A stretch of 64,000 nt of DNA. Origin: an uncultured Lachnospiraceae bacterium (GTDB lineage: Bacteria > Bacillota > Clostridia > Lachnospirales > Lachnospiraceae). Shown here piece by piece: positions 1-7,374 of the stretch. How positions within the stretch are numbered: position 1 is the stretch's first letter; every line of letters begins with the position of its first letter. A program made the position numbers and the translations under genes. The stretch spans positions 86,100-150,099 of the forward strand of contig ONHF01000006.1 of the NCBI GenBank assembly GCA_900317555.1, in the 5' to 3' direction. The notes below the pieces were generated by a model, which was given only the letters and a program-made list of their open reading frames with translations, made no database searches and was not told where the DNA came from.

Positions 1-13
1 ATAAATGGTGAAA

Positions 14-52
14 AAGGACCCGGACTCCTGTGAGAGCAGGAATCCGGGTCCT
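14..52 (-). terminator. Terminator of tRNA-Thr
   Basis: Read on the - strand, a long GC-rich inverted repeat (GGACCCGGA / TCCGGGTCC arms) follows the tRNA at once and ends in a T run (TTTTTCACC). This is a standard intrinsic terminator. Confidence 0.85.
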
Positions 53-58
53 CTGTTC

Positions 59-131
59 AGCTGGCAACGGGAATCGGACCCGTGACCTCCGCACTACCAA
101 TGCGACGCTCTACCGACTGAGCCATGCCAGC
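59..131 (-). tRNA. tRNA-Thr (anticodon GGT)
   Basis: Read on the - strand the segment folds as a full cloverleaf: acceptor GCTGGCA/TGCCAGC, D arm GCTC/GAGC, anticodon stem TCGCA/TGCGG with loop TTGGTAG, and T arm ACGGG/CCCGT. The anticodon is GGT, which reads the Thr codons ACC and ACU. The CCA end is not encoded; the discriminator base would be T. A good promoter lies 17 spacer bases long upstream and a terminator follows directly, so it is a single-gene unit. Confidence 0.95.
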
Positions 132-166
132 ATACATGCGCATCTTTTCTTTCAGACGCAAGTTGT

Positions 167-195
167 ATTTTACCATAGGGGAAACATCATTGCAA
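167..195 (-). promoter_or_regulatory. Promoter of tRNA-Thr
   Basis: On the - strand, TTGCAA (190-195) and TAAAAT (167-172) are separated by exactly 17 bases and point at the tRNA about 35 bases downstream. Confidence 0.7.
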
Positions 196-199
196 GTAA

Positions 200-238
200 A
201 AAGTGCCGGAGAAACGGAGCCCGCTTCTCCGGCACTTT
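200..238 (-). terminator. Terminator after the 28-residue peptide gene
   Basis: A perfect 14-base inverted repeat (AAAGTGCCGGAGAA and its complement) with an 11-base loop. On the - strand it follows the small open frame by 10 bases and runs into TTTTTACTT. Confidence 0.85.
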
Positions 239-248
239 ACTGACTGGC

Positions 249-335
249 TTAAATATCTCTATGTGTCGCCGAATAAATAACCCATCCGCAGAAGGCAATG
301 ATTGCAGCCACTGCGAAAATAACTCCCATGTTCAT
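249..335 (-). CDS. 28-residue single-pass membrane peptide
   Basis: This short frame encodes MNMGVIFAVAAIIAFCGW followed by VIYSATHRDI. Almost the whole peptide is one hydrophobic helix, with a charged THRDI end, so it would sit in the cytoplasmic membrane. A strong ribosome binding site (GGAGGG) lies 6 bases before the ATG, and a perfect intrinsic terminator lies 10 bases after the stop, so it is a complete stand-alone transcription unit. It is too short for usual gene callers. I do not recognise a family; function is unknown. It could be a stress-type micro-membrane protein or, less likely, a type I toxin, though no antisense RNA is evident. Confidence 0.65.
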   Translation of the reverse strand: MNMGVIFAVAAIIAFCGWVIYSATHRDI

Positions 336-583
336 ATTGCCCTCCTTTCAAAAAGAAATCTGATAATGATAATATAATACAACATTTATCAAAAATAAAT
401 GCACTGAATAGACAAAAAAACGGAATAAATTTGTGCATGAATTGCCTCTTGCGGGGACGGGCGGGAGAAGTTACAGTATTTGCATCACCCGGCAGTCTTT
501 TTGCCGGGAATCTGCCGGCAGCTCTTGCCGGCGCAGTAACCGCATTTCTGCAGTCGGATCTTATATCACATCGGAGGGAGATC

Positions 584-1993
584 ATGTCGCTAGGTAATTT
601 ATTACACTTTTTCAGGGATGCCAATCAGGAAGAAGAGCAGGAGAAGGATGAACAGACCTTTTACGCAGGTCAGCAGCCGCTTGTCGCAAAGGCTCCGCAG
701 GATTCCGCTTCCCGCGCTTATTTGTTCAGAACGGCTGCCCTGATGATCGTCGGTATAGCTGCAGCCGCAGCGCTTTTCTTTGTCATTCTGCGCGGTGACG
801 CGGCGCAGCGCAGCTTTGCCGCGGAGAGTGACAGGAAGCTTGAAGAGAAGCTTACAGTGATTGAGAAGAGTATCAGCTCGCTCCAGAACGGGAGTGTTCA
901 AAGCGGGAATGCGTCTTCGAAGGACGCGGAACAATACAAAAAAGTGACAGCCGCTGTTTCTTCGATGAAGCAGAATCTTGATTCCTTCCGTCAGGGCAGC
1001 AGTAACACGAATGAGGAGCTTTCGCAGAGCCTCGACAGTGTCATTCAGGGATTGGATACGCTGCAGAAAGAAATGAAGGAAGCGGGGAAGAAATCTGCGG
1101 CGGAAGCGGACAAGGCGGCGAGGGAAGAAGAAAACCGCAGAAAGACGCTGGAGCAGAGAACCCTGGAGACTGAAAAAAAGCTTGACCGGACGGCAGAAGA
1201 CATCCGAAATCAGATCCGGGTTATTCTTGCAGAAGCGAAGGACAGTGAAAGCGGAGAAATGGAAGAACTGAAAAAGGCCCTTGCCCGAACGGATGAAGAA
1301 CTCGGCAGTCTGATGAAAGGGCAGCGCAGCGAATTTGAAGCCGCCATACAGAGAACGCAGGACGGAATCGCGCGAACGCAGAAGAATATCGCGGAAACGG
1401 GCCAGCGGATGGAAAAGCTTGCGGCGGACAGCGCGCAGGAGGCAGGTACACGGCAGGCAGAGCTTTCACAAGGCCAGCAGACAATTTCCCGGCAGCAGCT
1501 AAGCAGTCTGGAAAAACAGGAGTCGATCATAGAAAGGCAGCAGGAGATGGCGCAGCTGCAGGCTGCAATCTTTGATTCGCAGGACGCGTTCGCTAAGTCA
1601 CAGGAGCAGCTGCAGAGCACGGCGGCACAGATTCTGGATCTCTCCGGGGCACTCCTCGATAAGCAGTCCGGTATCCTGGCATCGCAGGGAACCATGGAAC
1701 AGTCGCAGGAAGCACTCAGGTCGGCGCAGGATGCGCTTACGGGTCGTCAGACAGAGCTTGCGCAGTCACAGCAGCGCATCGAGGAGAATCAGAATGCGTT
1801 GATGAAACAGATGGAAGACCTGTACGCTGCTGTTGAATTTCTTTTGAAGAAAGAGACAGGAGATAAGGAGCAGAATCCCCGCGAAGAGGAAGAGCCGCCG
1901 CAGAAGCCGGAAGAATCGGATGAGCAGCAAAAGCCTGAGACAGATGCGTCCGAAAAAGTGCCTTCCTCCGAGGAAAGGATTGGAAATCAATAG
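584..1993 (+). CDS. Membrane-anchored coiled-coil protein, unknown function
   Basis: The product has about 469 residues. An acidic cytoplasmic N-terminus (about residues 1-45) leads to one membrane helix (about 46-68, MIVGIAAAAALFFVIL). Nearly everything after that is Gln/Glu/Lys-rich coiled coil, with repeated QS/QE steps such as LAQSQQRIEENQNAL, and the last 40 residues are Glu/Pro-rich. I chose the ATG at 584 because GGAGGG stands 5 bases before it; the in-frame ATG at 431 has no ribosome binding site. No enzymatic motif is visible. The layout suggests an extracytoplasmic rod or a scaffold. A family cannot be named from sequence alone. Confidence 0.75.
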   Translation: MSLGNLLHFFRDANQEEEQEKDEQTFYAGQQPLVAKAPQDSASRAYLFRTAALMIVGIAAAAALFFVILRGDAAQRSFAAESDRKLEEKLTVIEKSISSLQNGSVQSGNASSKDAEQYKKVTAAVSSMKQNLDSFRQGSSNTNEELSQSLDSVIQGLDTLQKEMKEAGKKSAAEADKAAREEENRRKTLEQRTLETEKKLDRTAEDIRNQIRVILAEAKDSESGEMEELKKALARTDEELGSLMKGQRSEFEAAIQRTQDGIARTQKNIAETGQRMEKLAADSAQEAGTRQAELSQGQQTISRQQLSSLEKQESIIERQQEMAQLQAAIFDSQDAFAKSQEQLQSTAAQILDLSGALLDKQSGILASQGTMEQSQEALRSAQDALTGRQTELAQSQQRIEENQNALMKQMEDLYAAVEFLLKKETGDKEQNPREEEEPPQKPEESDEQQKPETDASEKVPSSEERIGNQ

Positions 1994-2011
1994 ATTGCTT
2001 CCCGGTGAAAG

Positions 2012-2044
2012 GCATAAGAAAAGCCGGAGCAGACAGCCCCGGCT
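2012..2044 (-). terminator. Terminator of queT
   Basis: AGCCGG / CCGGCT arms with an 11-base loop. On the - strand the stem is followed by TTTTCTTATG, so it suits queT. A second small hairpin (GACACGC/GCGTGTC, 2078-2100) lies just after the queT stop. The + side has only a weak T run, so it may serve the coiled-coil gene poorly. Confidence 0.6.
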
Positions 2045-2103
2045 ATACGGATTTTCCTTAATATGTTATTGATGCCGGACACGCGCTTCCTGTGCGTGTC
2101 CTG

Positions 2104-2631
2104 TCAGCGGGCGACTGCCCCGGGTTTCCGGGATATCGTTTCCGCGCTGCCGAAGATTTTCTGCCGGAACGGAAGAAGCGCTCCAAGCAGTACTTCGCCG
2201 AAGAGATAGCAGGAAATAACTTCTCCTGCGCCGACGGTTGCCATCAGAAACCAGAGTGCTCCCGGAATGTGGTAAGCATAACGCAGTACAAGCGGAACGA
2301 TCAGCATGTTTGCTACAATCGGAGGGATTGGTGCAAGCCAGCGGTTCTTGCGAAGCGCGTAGGTACCGAGCGCACCAAGGAGAGTTGCGAAGGTTCCGAA
2401 AATGATATCGGGCAGCGCGCAGCCTGTCAGTATGTTCGAAAGAAGGCAGCCGATGACGACGCCCGGAACAGCGGCAGGTGTGAAGTAGGGTAAAATCGTT
2501 AGAACTTCGGAAAAACGGACCTGAATTGCGCCACTTGCGAGATTGAAGCTTGCCGCAAGCATTGTAAGAATAACGTAGACAGCCGCGATGACGGCCGCGT
2601 GGACCAGATACAGAATTTTATTGTGGTTCAT
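2104..2631 (-). CDS. queT: QueT family queuosine-precursor transporter
   Basis: The 175-residue protein is a very hydrophobic multi-pass membrane protein of the QueT (DUF988) family, whose members are substrate-binding S components of ECF transporters for queuosine precursors such as preQ1. The family stretch VRFSEVLTILPYF and the following FTPAAVPGVVIGCLLSNI-type helix are clear, as is the conserved GALGTY region. Length is usual for the family. The ECF energising module is not in this window. The gene stands alone on the - strand between two + strand units. It has its own promoter and a structured leader whose stem can hide the ribosome binding site, so translation is probably switched by ligand. 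Confidence 0.88.
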   Translation of the reverse strand: MNHNKILYLVHAAVIAAVYVILTMLAASFNLASGAIQVRFSEVLTILPYFTPAAVPGVVIGCLLSNILTGCALPDIIFGTFATLLGALGTYALRKNRWLAPIPPIVANMLIVPLVLRYAYHIPGALWFLMATVGAGEVISCYLFGEVLLGALLPFRQKIFGSAETISRKPGAVAR

Positions 2632-2640
2632 TAGAAAATT

Positions 2641-2689
2641 GCTCCTTTAGTTATTAATGAGTGGGAAGGAAGATGGTGCTCTAACACTC
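2641..2689 (-). promoter_or_regulatory. Structured queT leader, possible preQ1-type switch
   Basis: The predicted transcript starts almost on the 5' arm of a stem GAGTG (2685-2689) / CACTC (2659-2663). TTAG directly after the 5' arm (2681-2684) can pair with CTAA (2647-2650) next to the AAGGAG ribosome site, and a TCCTT in the loop can pair with AAGGA. This pseudoknot-like layout with a masked ribosome site is what preQ1 switches of queT genes do. The consensus of preQ1-I or preQ1-II is not matched, so the ligand is inference. Confidence 0.4.
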
Positions 2690-2691
2690 TT

Positions 2692-2717
2692 ATTATAGTG
2701 ACGGAAAATCCGCGTCA
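2692..2717 (-). promoter_or_regulatory. Promoter of queT
   Basis: On the - strand a perfect TATAAT (2692-2697) sits about 6 bases before the first leader stem. Upstream, CTGACG (2713-2718 region) is a weak -35 with short spacing. Confidence 0.55.
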
Positions 2718-2889
2718 GTGGCTATCATAGCGCGGATCTTGTGTTTTGTCTATGTTTCGTGAGGGCAATCGAAACGAATAAACAATCCGGTATGTGGATA
2801 TATATATTTGCAATGACTGATTGTTCATAATGAAAAATAGTGAAAAAATAGCGAAATTATAATGGCAGTTATATCCAAGTTCCGATAGA

Positions 2890-3692
2890 ATCATCTAGAG
2901 GTGATCCGGAATTATTAAAGCAATACTTACCAATGATATTCTTAAGTATATTACAGATATTGAAAAAAACAGACATAGAATTTCAACTGTAAAGCTGCCC
3001 CGTTCAGTTGCAAGTAAATTGCGTAAAAACTCGAAAAAAAGAGTTCGTATGCATCGAACAAGATTGAAGGGAATCCCCTTTCGGAGTAACAGGTTGACGA
3101 AGTAATAGAGAGATGAAGGAAAACATTTTTTAAAGCCCGAACAGGAAGTAAGAAACTATTTTCTTGCATTAAATTATCTTGAAGAGCAGGCAAAAAAGAA
3201 AGCTAAGTTTTCCAAAGAACTTATTCTTGCAGTGCAGAAATACGTAGAAAAGGGAGCATCCAAGGGAAAAATAGGACTTCGCGGCCGTATGCCGCCGGGG
3301 TGCTTTTTGCTGTGTATGATTCACAAACTTCTTGATATCAATGGATATGGATTTAATGGAATTGGCTCTCTGGAAGAGTATTATGCCTATGATGTAAGTG
3401 AATACTACGAAGCCATTCAAATGCTGAGGAAATAGCAGGAAGCTTTTCTTATTTGAAAGGGAAGGAGAAAGAATTGCTGCTGTTTCTTATAAAGAATTAT
3501 AAAAGGGAATTCACTCCTATTGAAGTCAGCAGAGAGTTTGCCGTCACAAATAAAACGATTATTAACAGACTGTCCATTCTTGCAAAGAACGGATTTGTTG
3601 AACCTATTATGGTAAAAGAGCGTATCAGATCGTATAGACTGAGCGATTTTACAAAAGAACATGAAAAAGAATTGAAGAAGTCATTACAGTAA
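2890..3692 (+). pseudogene. Decayed Fic-family (AMPylator-type) gene
   Basis: Translated in pieces, this AT-rich stretch gives a Fic protein of the class with an N-terminal inhibitory helix. In order: ISTVKLPRSVASKLRKNSK; then, one frame over, SSYASNKIEGNPLSE, whose SNKIEGN (3054-3074) is the inhibitory (S/T)xxxE(G/N) motif; a stop TAA at 3087; then HFLKPEQEVRNYFLALNYL and KGKIGLRGRMPPG; then DINGYGFNGIGSLEEYYAY; and last a winged-helix tail with VSREFAVTNKTIINRL. The segment that should carry the catalytic HPFxDGNGR loop has been deleted near 3310-3335. At least three frame changes and two in-frame stops separate the pieces. The gene cannot make active enzyme. Base composition is clearly more AT-rich than the neighbours, which fits acquired DNA. 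Confidence 0.8.
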
Positions 3693-3729
3693 CCGCGCGT
3701 GTGTGAGATGGTCATAAATTGTAATACTT

Positions 3730-3758
3730 TTGCCTTTACTCCCCAACTGTTATAAAAT
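3730..3758 (+). promoter_or_regulatory. Promoter of the PBP gene
   Basis: TTGCCT (3730-3735), a 17-base spacer and TAAAAT (3753-3758) stand 50 bases before the PBP start codon. Confidence 0.65.
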
Positions 3759-3808
3759 ATTATCCGGTATAATTTTTTACACAGGAACCCGCAGGGGAAT
3801 ACGCAAAT

Positions 3809-6661
3809 ATGAATTACAGCAGCGATAATATTATCAAAATCCGAAGAGAGCTGAATTCCAGAGGGCGTCGCAGAGCGCACAAGATTACTACGCTTATTGC
3901 GACGCTTCTTCTGGTTGCGGTTATCGGTGTGATCGCGGCTGCGATCAGCGCGGGACTCGGTGCTTTCCGGGGAATGATTGACACAGCGCCGGACATCAGC
4001 AACATTGACGTTACACCGACAGGATTTTCCACATTCGTCTACGACAATCAGGGCAAACAAACCGCGAAGCTCGTATCCACCGATTCCAATCGAATTCCGG
4101 TTACGATGGACATGGTACCGAAGGACCTGCAGCACGCTTTCGTCGCAATTGAGGATGAGCGGTTTTACGATCACCATGGCATCGATATTCAGGGAATTTT
4201 CCGCGCGGCGTACCTTGGTCTGAAAAGCGGCAGCTTTTCGCAGGGAGCTTCTACGATTACGCAGCAGCTGATCAAGAACAATGTTTTCACGGGCTGGACG
4301 GACGAAACTTTTTCCGAGAGCATCCGCAGAAAGATACAGGAGCAGTATCTTGCGGTAGAGCTCGAGAAGAAAATGAGCAAGGACGATATCCTGCTCAATT
4401 ATTTGAACACGATCAACCTGGGGCATAATACGCTCGGTGTCCAGGCTGCTTCCATGCGGTATTTCGGGAAACCGGTCAGCAAACTAACGCTCTCGGAGTG
4501 CGCGGTCATTGCGGGAATCACGCAGAATCCGACGCGCTATGATCCGATCACGTATCCGGAGAAGAACGCGAAGCGGAGGGAAAAAGTTCTTTCCAAGATG
4601 CTGGAGAACGGCTTTATCTCCAGAAAAGAGTATCAGAGCGCACTGGACGATGATGTTTATTCGAGAATCAAGACCGTTGACAACAAGACAAACGATAATC
4701 AGATCAACTCTTATTTTGTCGACGCTCTGACCGAACAGGTAACTGCGGACCTGGTGAAAAAGGGATACACCGAGACACAGGCCTTCACGCTTCTTTATTC
4801 GGGTGGCCTGAATATCTATTCAACACAGGACGCGAAGCTGCAGAAGATCGTTGACGACGCTGTCAGCGACGAGAGTATCTACCCGAACGGTACCCGCTGG
4901 TATCTGAATTATAATCTGAGCGTGCAGGATACGGACGGCACTGTGCAGAACTATTCGACGCAGATGCTCGAAACGTATTTCAAGCAGAAGAATCCGTACT
5001 TTACACTGATCTTCCGGACGAAGGATGACGCGCGGGCAGCAGAGCAGGAATATAAGGAATATGTTTTGTACAGCGGCGGCAAGGTCATTGCCGAAAGCGA
5101 AAACATCACGCCCCAGCCCCAGATTTCTCTGACACTGGAAGATCAGCATACCGGCGCCGTGCTTGCGATGAGCGGCGGCAGAGGCGAGAAGACAGCCAAC
5201 CGGACGCTGAACCGCGCTGTTGATGTCGTCCGGCAGCCCGGATCGACTTTCAAGGTGGTTTCAACGTACGCGCCCGCCCTCGACGCGGCGGGACTTACCC
5301 TCGCGACAACACAGGATGACGCGCCGTATGCCTACGCGGACGGAACGCCGGTGCGCAACTGGTATGGAGAGGCTTACCGGGGTCTTTCCTCGCTCCGGCT
5401 TGGAATTCAGAATTCGATGAATATCGTCACAGTCAAGACACTGGTCCAGATTACACCGCAGCTTGGCTTTGATTACCTGAAGAAATTCGGATTTACGACA
5501 CTGGTGGAACGGGAAGAAATCGGCGGTAAGGTCTATTCCGACATCCAGCCGACGCTCGCGCTCGGCGGTATCACCAAAGGTGTTAAGAACATCGAGCTGA
5601 ACGGTGCGTATGCCGCAATTGCGAACGGCGGAGAATATATCGAGCCGAAGCTGTATACAAAGATTACAGACCATGACGGAAATGTGATCCTGGATGCTTC
5701 GCAGGATGCTGAAAAGAGACGCGTCCTGAAGGCGACGACCGCCTGGCTTCTGACTTCCGCGATGGAAGATGTAGTGACGAAGGGAACCGGAACGGCGGTC
5801 AACTTCGGAACTACGCCGATCGCCGGCAAAACAGGTACGACGTCAGATGAAAACGACGTCTGGTTCAGCGGATACACGGATTATTATACCTGCACAACCT
5901 GGGCCGGGTATGATGAGAACACGGATCTGGTTGGTCAGGAAGCAGGAATCGCCAAGAAGCTCTGGCGCGCCGTTATGGAAAAGGTGCATGAGGGTCTGCC
6001 TTCCCGTGATTTTACAAAGCCTTCCGGGATCGTGCAGAAGACGGTCTGCGCACTTTCCGGGAAACTTCCGGTGGCTGGACTTTGCGACGCGACGCTCGCG
6101 AACGAATACTTTGCCGAAGATGATGTGCCGACGGAAACCTGTGATGTTCACTATCAGGGAATGGTATGCGCAATCGACGGCCTTCCCGCGACAGATGAGT
6201 GTCCGTTCAAGGTGAGTGATGTCACTACCTTTAAGGAATCGGGACTGAAATGCCATCATACCGCGGAATTTATGGCCCGTGCCGATATCAATGAAGTTCT
6301 GGCAGAGGAACAGCAGGAGCTTGCTGCCAAGCAGGCGCAGGCGCAAGCCGAGGCAGCCGGCCGGCAGGCGGCATCTGCCGTAGAAGCTGCGAACGCGAAT
6401 CTTCAAGCCGCGGCGGCCGCTTTGAAAGCAGCGCAGGATCAGCTCGTCGCGGCGCAGCAGTCCGGCGATACGGCCGCGGCGCAGACAGCGGCAGCTGCCG
6501 CGCAGACGGCGACGGAGAATTATAATACTGCCCTGCAGCAGCAGGCTGCGGCTCTTGCAGCAGCGCAGGCTGCGGCACAGGCGCAGAATAACCAGAATGC
6601 AGGTGCCGTACAGGATGGTCAGGCATCGCAGACACCTGCAGCAGGGGCCGGCGCTCCGTAG
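3809..6661 (+). CDS. Class A penicillin-binding protein (PBP1A type)
   Basis: This 950-residue bifunctional enzyme polymerises lipid II glycan chains and cross-links the peptides outside the membrane. A short basic cytoplasmic tail and one membrane helix (about residues 28-52) come first. The GT51 glycosyltransferase follows, with EDERFYDHHGID (about 115), GASTITQQLIKN, and LNTINLGHNTLGVQAAS. The transpeptidase has STFK (about 478), SMN (about 536) and GKTGTTSDEND (about 674). After residue 835 comes an Ala/Gln-rich tail of about 115 residues that looks helical and is not part of the enzyme. The ATG is preceded by a weak CAGGGG site. A 17-spacer promoter lies just upstream, and YigZ follows 56 bases on. 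Confidence 0.93.
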   Translation: MNYSSDNIIKIRRELNSRGRRRAHKITTLIATLLLVAVIGVIAAAISAGLGAFRGMIDTAPDISNIDVTPTGFSTFVYDNQGKQTAKLVSTDSNRIPVTMDMVPKDLQHAFVAIEDERFYDHHGIDIQGIFRAAYLGLKSGSFSQGASTITQQLIKNNVFTGWTDETFSESIRRKIQEQYLAVELEKKMSKDDILLNYLNTINLGHNTLGVQAASMRYFGKPVSKLTLSECAVIAGITQNPTRYDPITYPEKNAKRREKVLSKMLENGFISRKEYQSALDDDVYSRIKTVDNKTNDNQINSYFVDALTEQVTADLVKKGYTETQAFTLLYSGGLNIYSTQDAKLQKIVDDAVSDESIYPNGTRWYLNYNLSVQDTDGTVQNYSTQMLETYFKQKNPYFTLIFRTKDDARAAEQEYKEYVLYSGGKVIAESENITPQPQISLTLEDQHTGAVLAMSGGRGEKTANRTLNRAVDVVRQPGSTFKVVSTYAPALDAAGLTLATTQDDAPYAYADGTPVRNWYGEAYRGLSSLRLGIQNSMNIVTVKTLVQITPQLGFDYLKKFGFTTLVEREEIGGKVYSDIQPTLALGGITKGVKNIELNGAYAAIANGGEYIEPKLYTKITDHDGNVILDASQDAEKRRVLKATTAWLLTSAMEDVVTKGTGTAVNFGTTPIAGKTGTTSDENDVWFSGYTDYYTCTTWAGYDENTDLVGQEAGIAKKLWRAVMEKVHEGLPSRDFTKPSGIVQKTVCALSGKLPVAGLCDATLANEYFAEDDVPTETCDVHYQGMVCAIDGLPATDECPFKVSDVTTFKESGLKCHHTAEFMARADINEVLAEEQQELAAKQAQAQAEAAGRQAASAVEAANANLQAAAAALKAAQDQLVAAQQSGDTAAAQTAAAAAQTATENYNTALQQQAAALAAAQAAAQAQNNQNAGAVQDGQASQTPAAGAGAP

Positions 6662-6717
6662 AATGGTGCCGTGCGAACGCCATAGCGGAATACGCGCAGG
6701 TAACAGGGAGAACCTTT

Positions 6718-7347
6718 GTGACGGAATATTATACGATTCGGGGCTGCGGCAGCGGTATTTACGAAGAAAAGAAATCAAGATTCATAGGGCAGGCTTTCCC
6801 GGTTACGACGCATGAAGAGATCAGGGAGATCCTTTCGAAGGTCCGAGGCAAATATTATGACGCAAGACATCACTGCTATGCCTATGTGCTCGGCGCGGAC
6901 CGGATGGACCGGAAGGCATCGGATGACGGAGAACCCTCCGGCACGGCGGGACTGCCGATCCTGAAGGTGCTGGACGGAGCCATGGCCGCGAATGTTCTGG
7001 TTGTTGTAACCAGATATTTCGGCGGGACGCTGCTTGGAACCGGCGGTCTTACAAGAGCGTACACGGAAGCTGCAAAGGCGGCGGTTGCGGATGCCGGACT
7101 TGCCAGAATGCGGGAAGGAGAAGTCCTGACTTTAACGATGGACTATGCTTTGCTGGATCAGGTCAGCTATCTTCTGAAACAGAAAGGGATTGCCGGTACG
7201 GATTTGGAATATACAGACCGTGTATCCATGAAAATAACAGTTCCTTTATCCGAAACCGGTGAAATCCGGAAAGCACTTGAAGGAGCAGGATACGGCAGGA
7301 TTGTCATTACATCATCTGGCAGAGGCTATTTCGGTTTTCCGGAATAA
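6718..7347 (+). CDS. YigZ/IMPACT family protein
   Basis: A 209-residue member of the UPF0029/IMPACT family (YigZ in E. coli, YvyE in Bacillus). The N-terminal domain shows the family run KKSRFIGQAFPV, RHHCYAYVLG, SDDGEPSGTAGLPIL and VTRYFGGTLLGTGGL; a smaller C-terminal alpha/beta domain follows. Length is normal. The start is GTG. Family members bind nucleic acid or ribosomes, and the eukaryotic relative affects Gcn2 signalling; the bacterial substrate is not settled. It lies between the PBP and mgtE in the same direction with short gaps, so they may be co-transcribed. Confidence 0.88.
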   Translation: MTEYYTIRGCGSGIYEEKKSRFIGQAFPVTTHEEIREILSKVRGKYYDARHHCYAYVLGADRMDRKASDDGEPSGTAGLPILKVLDGAMAANVLVVVTRYFGGTLLGTGGLTRAYTEAAKAAVADAGLARMREGEVLTLTMDYALLDQVSYLLKQKGIAGTDLEYTDRVSMKITVPLSETGEIRKALEGAGYGRIVITSSGRGYFGFPE

Positions 7348-7374
7348 GCGCTGCGCGGCAGAAGGAGGTATGAG

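Noticed and set aside
431-583. Upstream extension of the coiled-coil protein from ATG 431
   Set aside because: No ribosome site at 431, odd composition, and a strong GGAGGG before ATG 584.
2641-2689. Canonical preQ1-I riboswitch
   Set aside because: The loop is about twice the usual length and the conserved bases are absent, so only a possible variant is claimed.
2755-2885. Possible small gene or RNA in the AT-rich gap before the Fic relic
   Set aside because: No start signal, no stable fold and no frame of note; left as non-coding.
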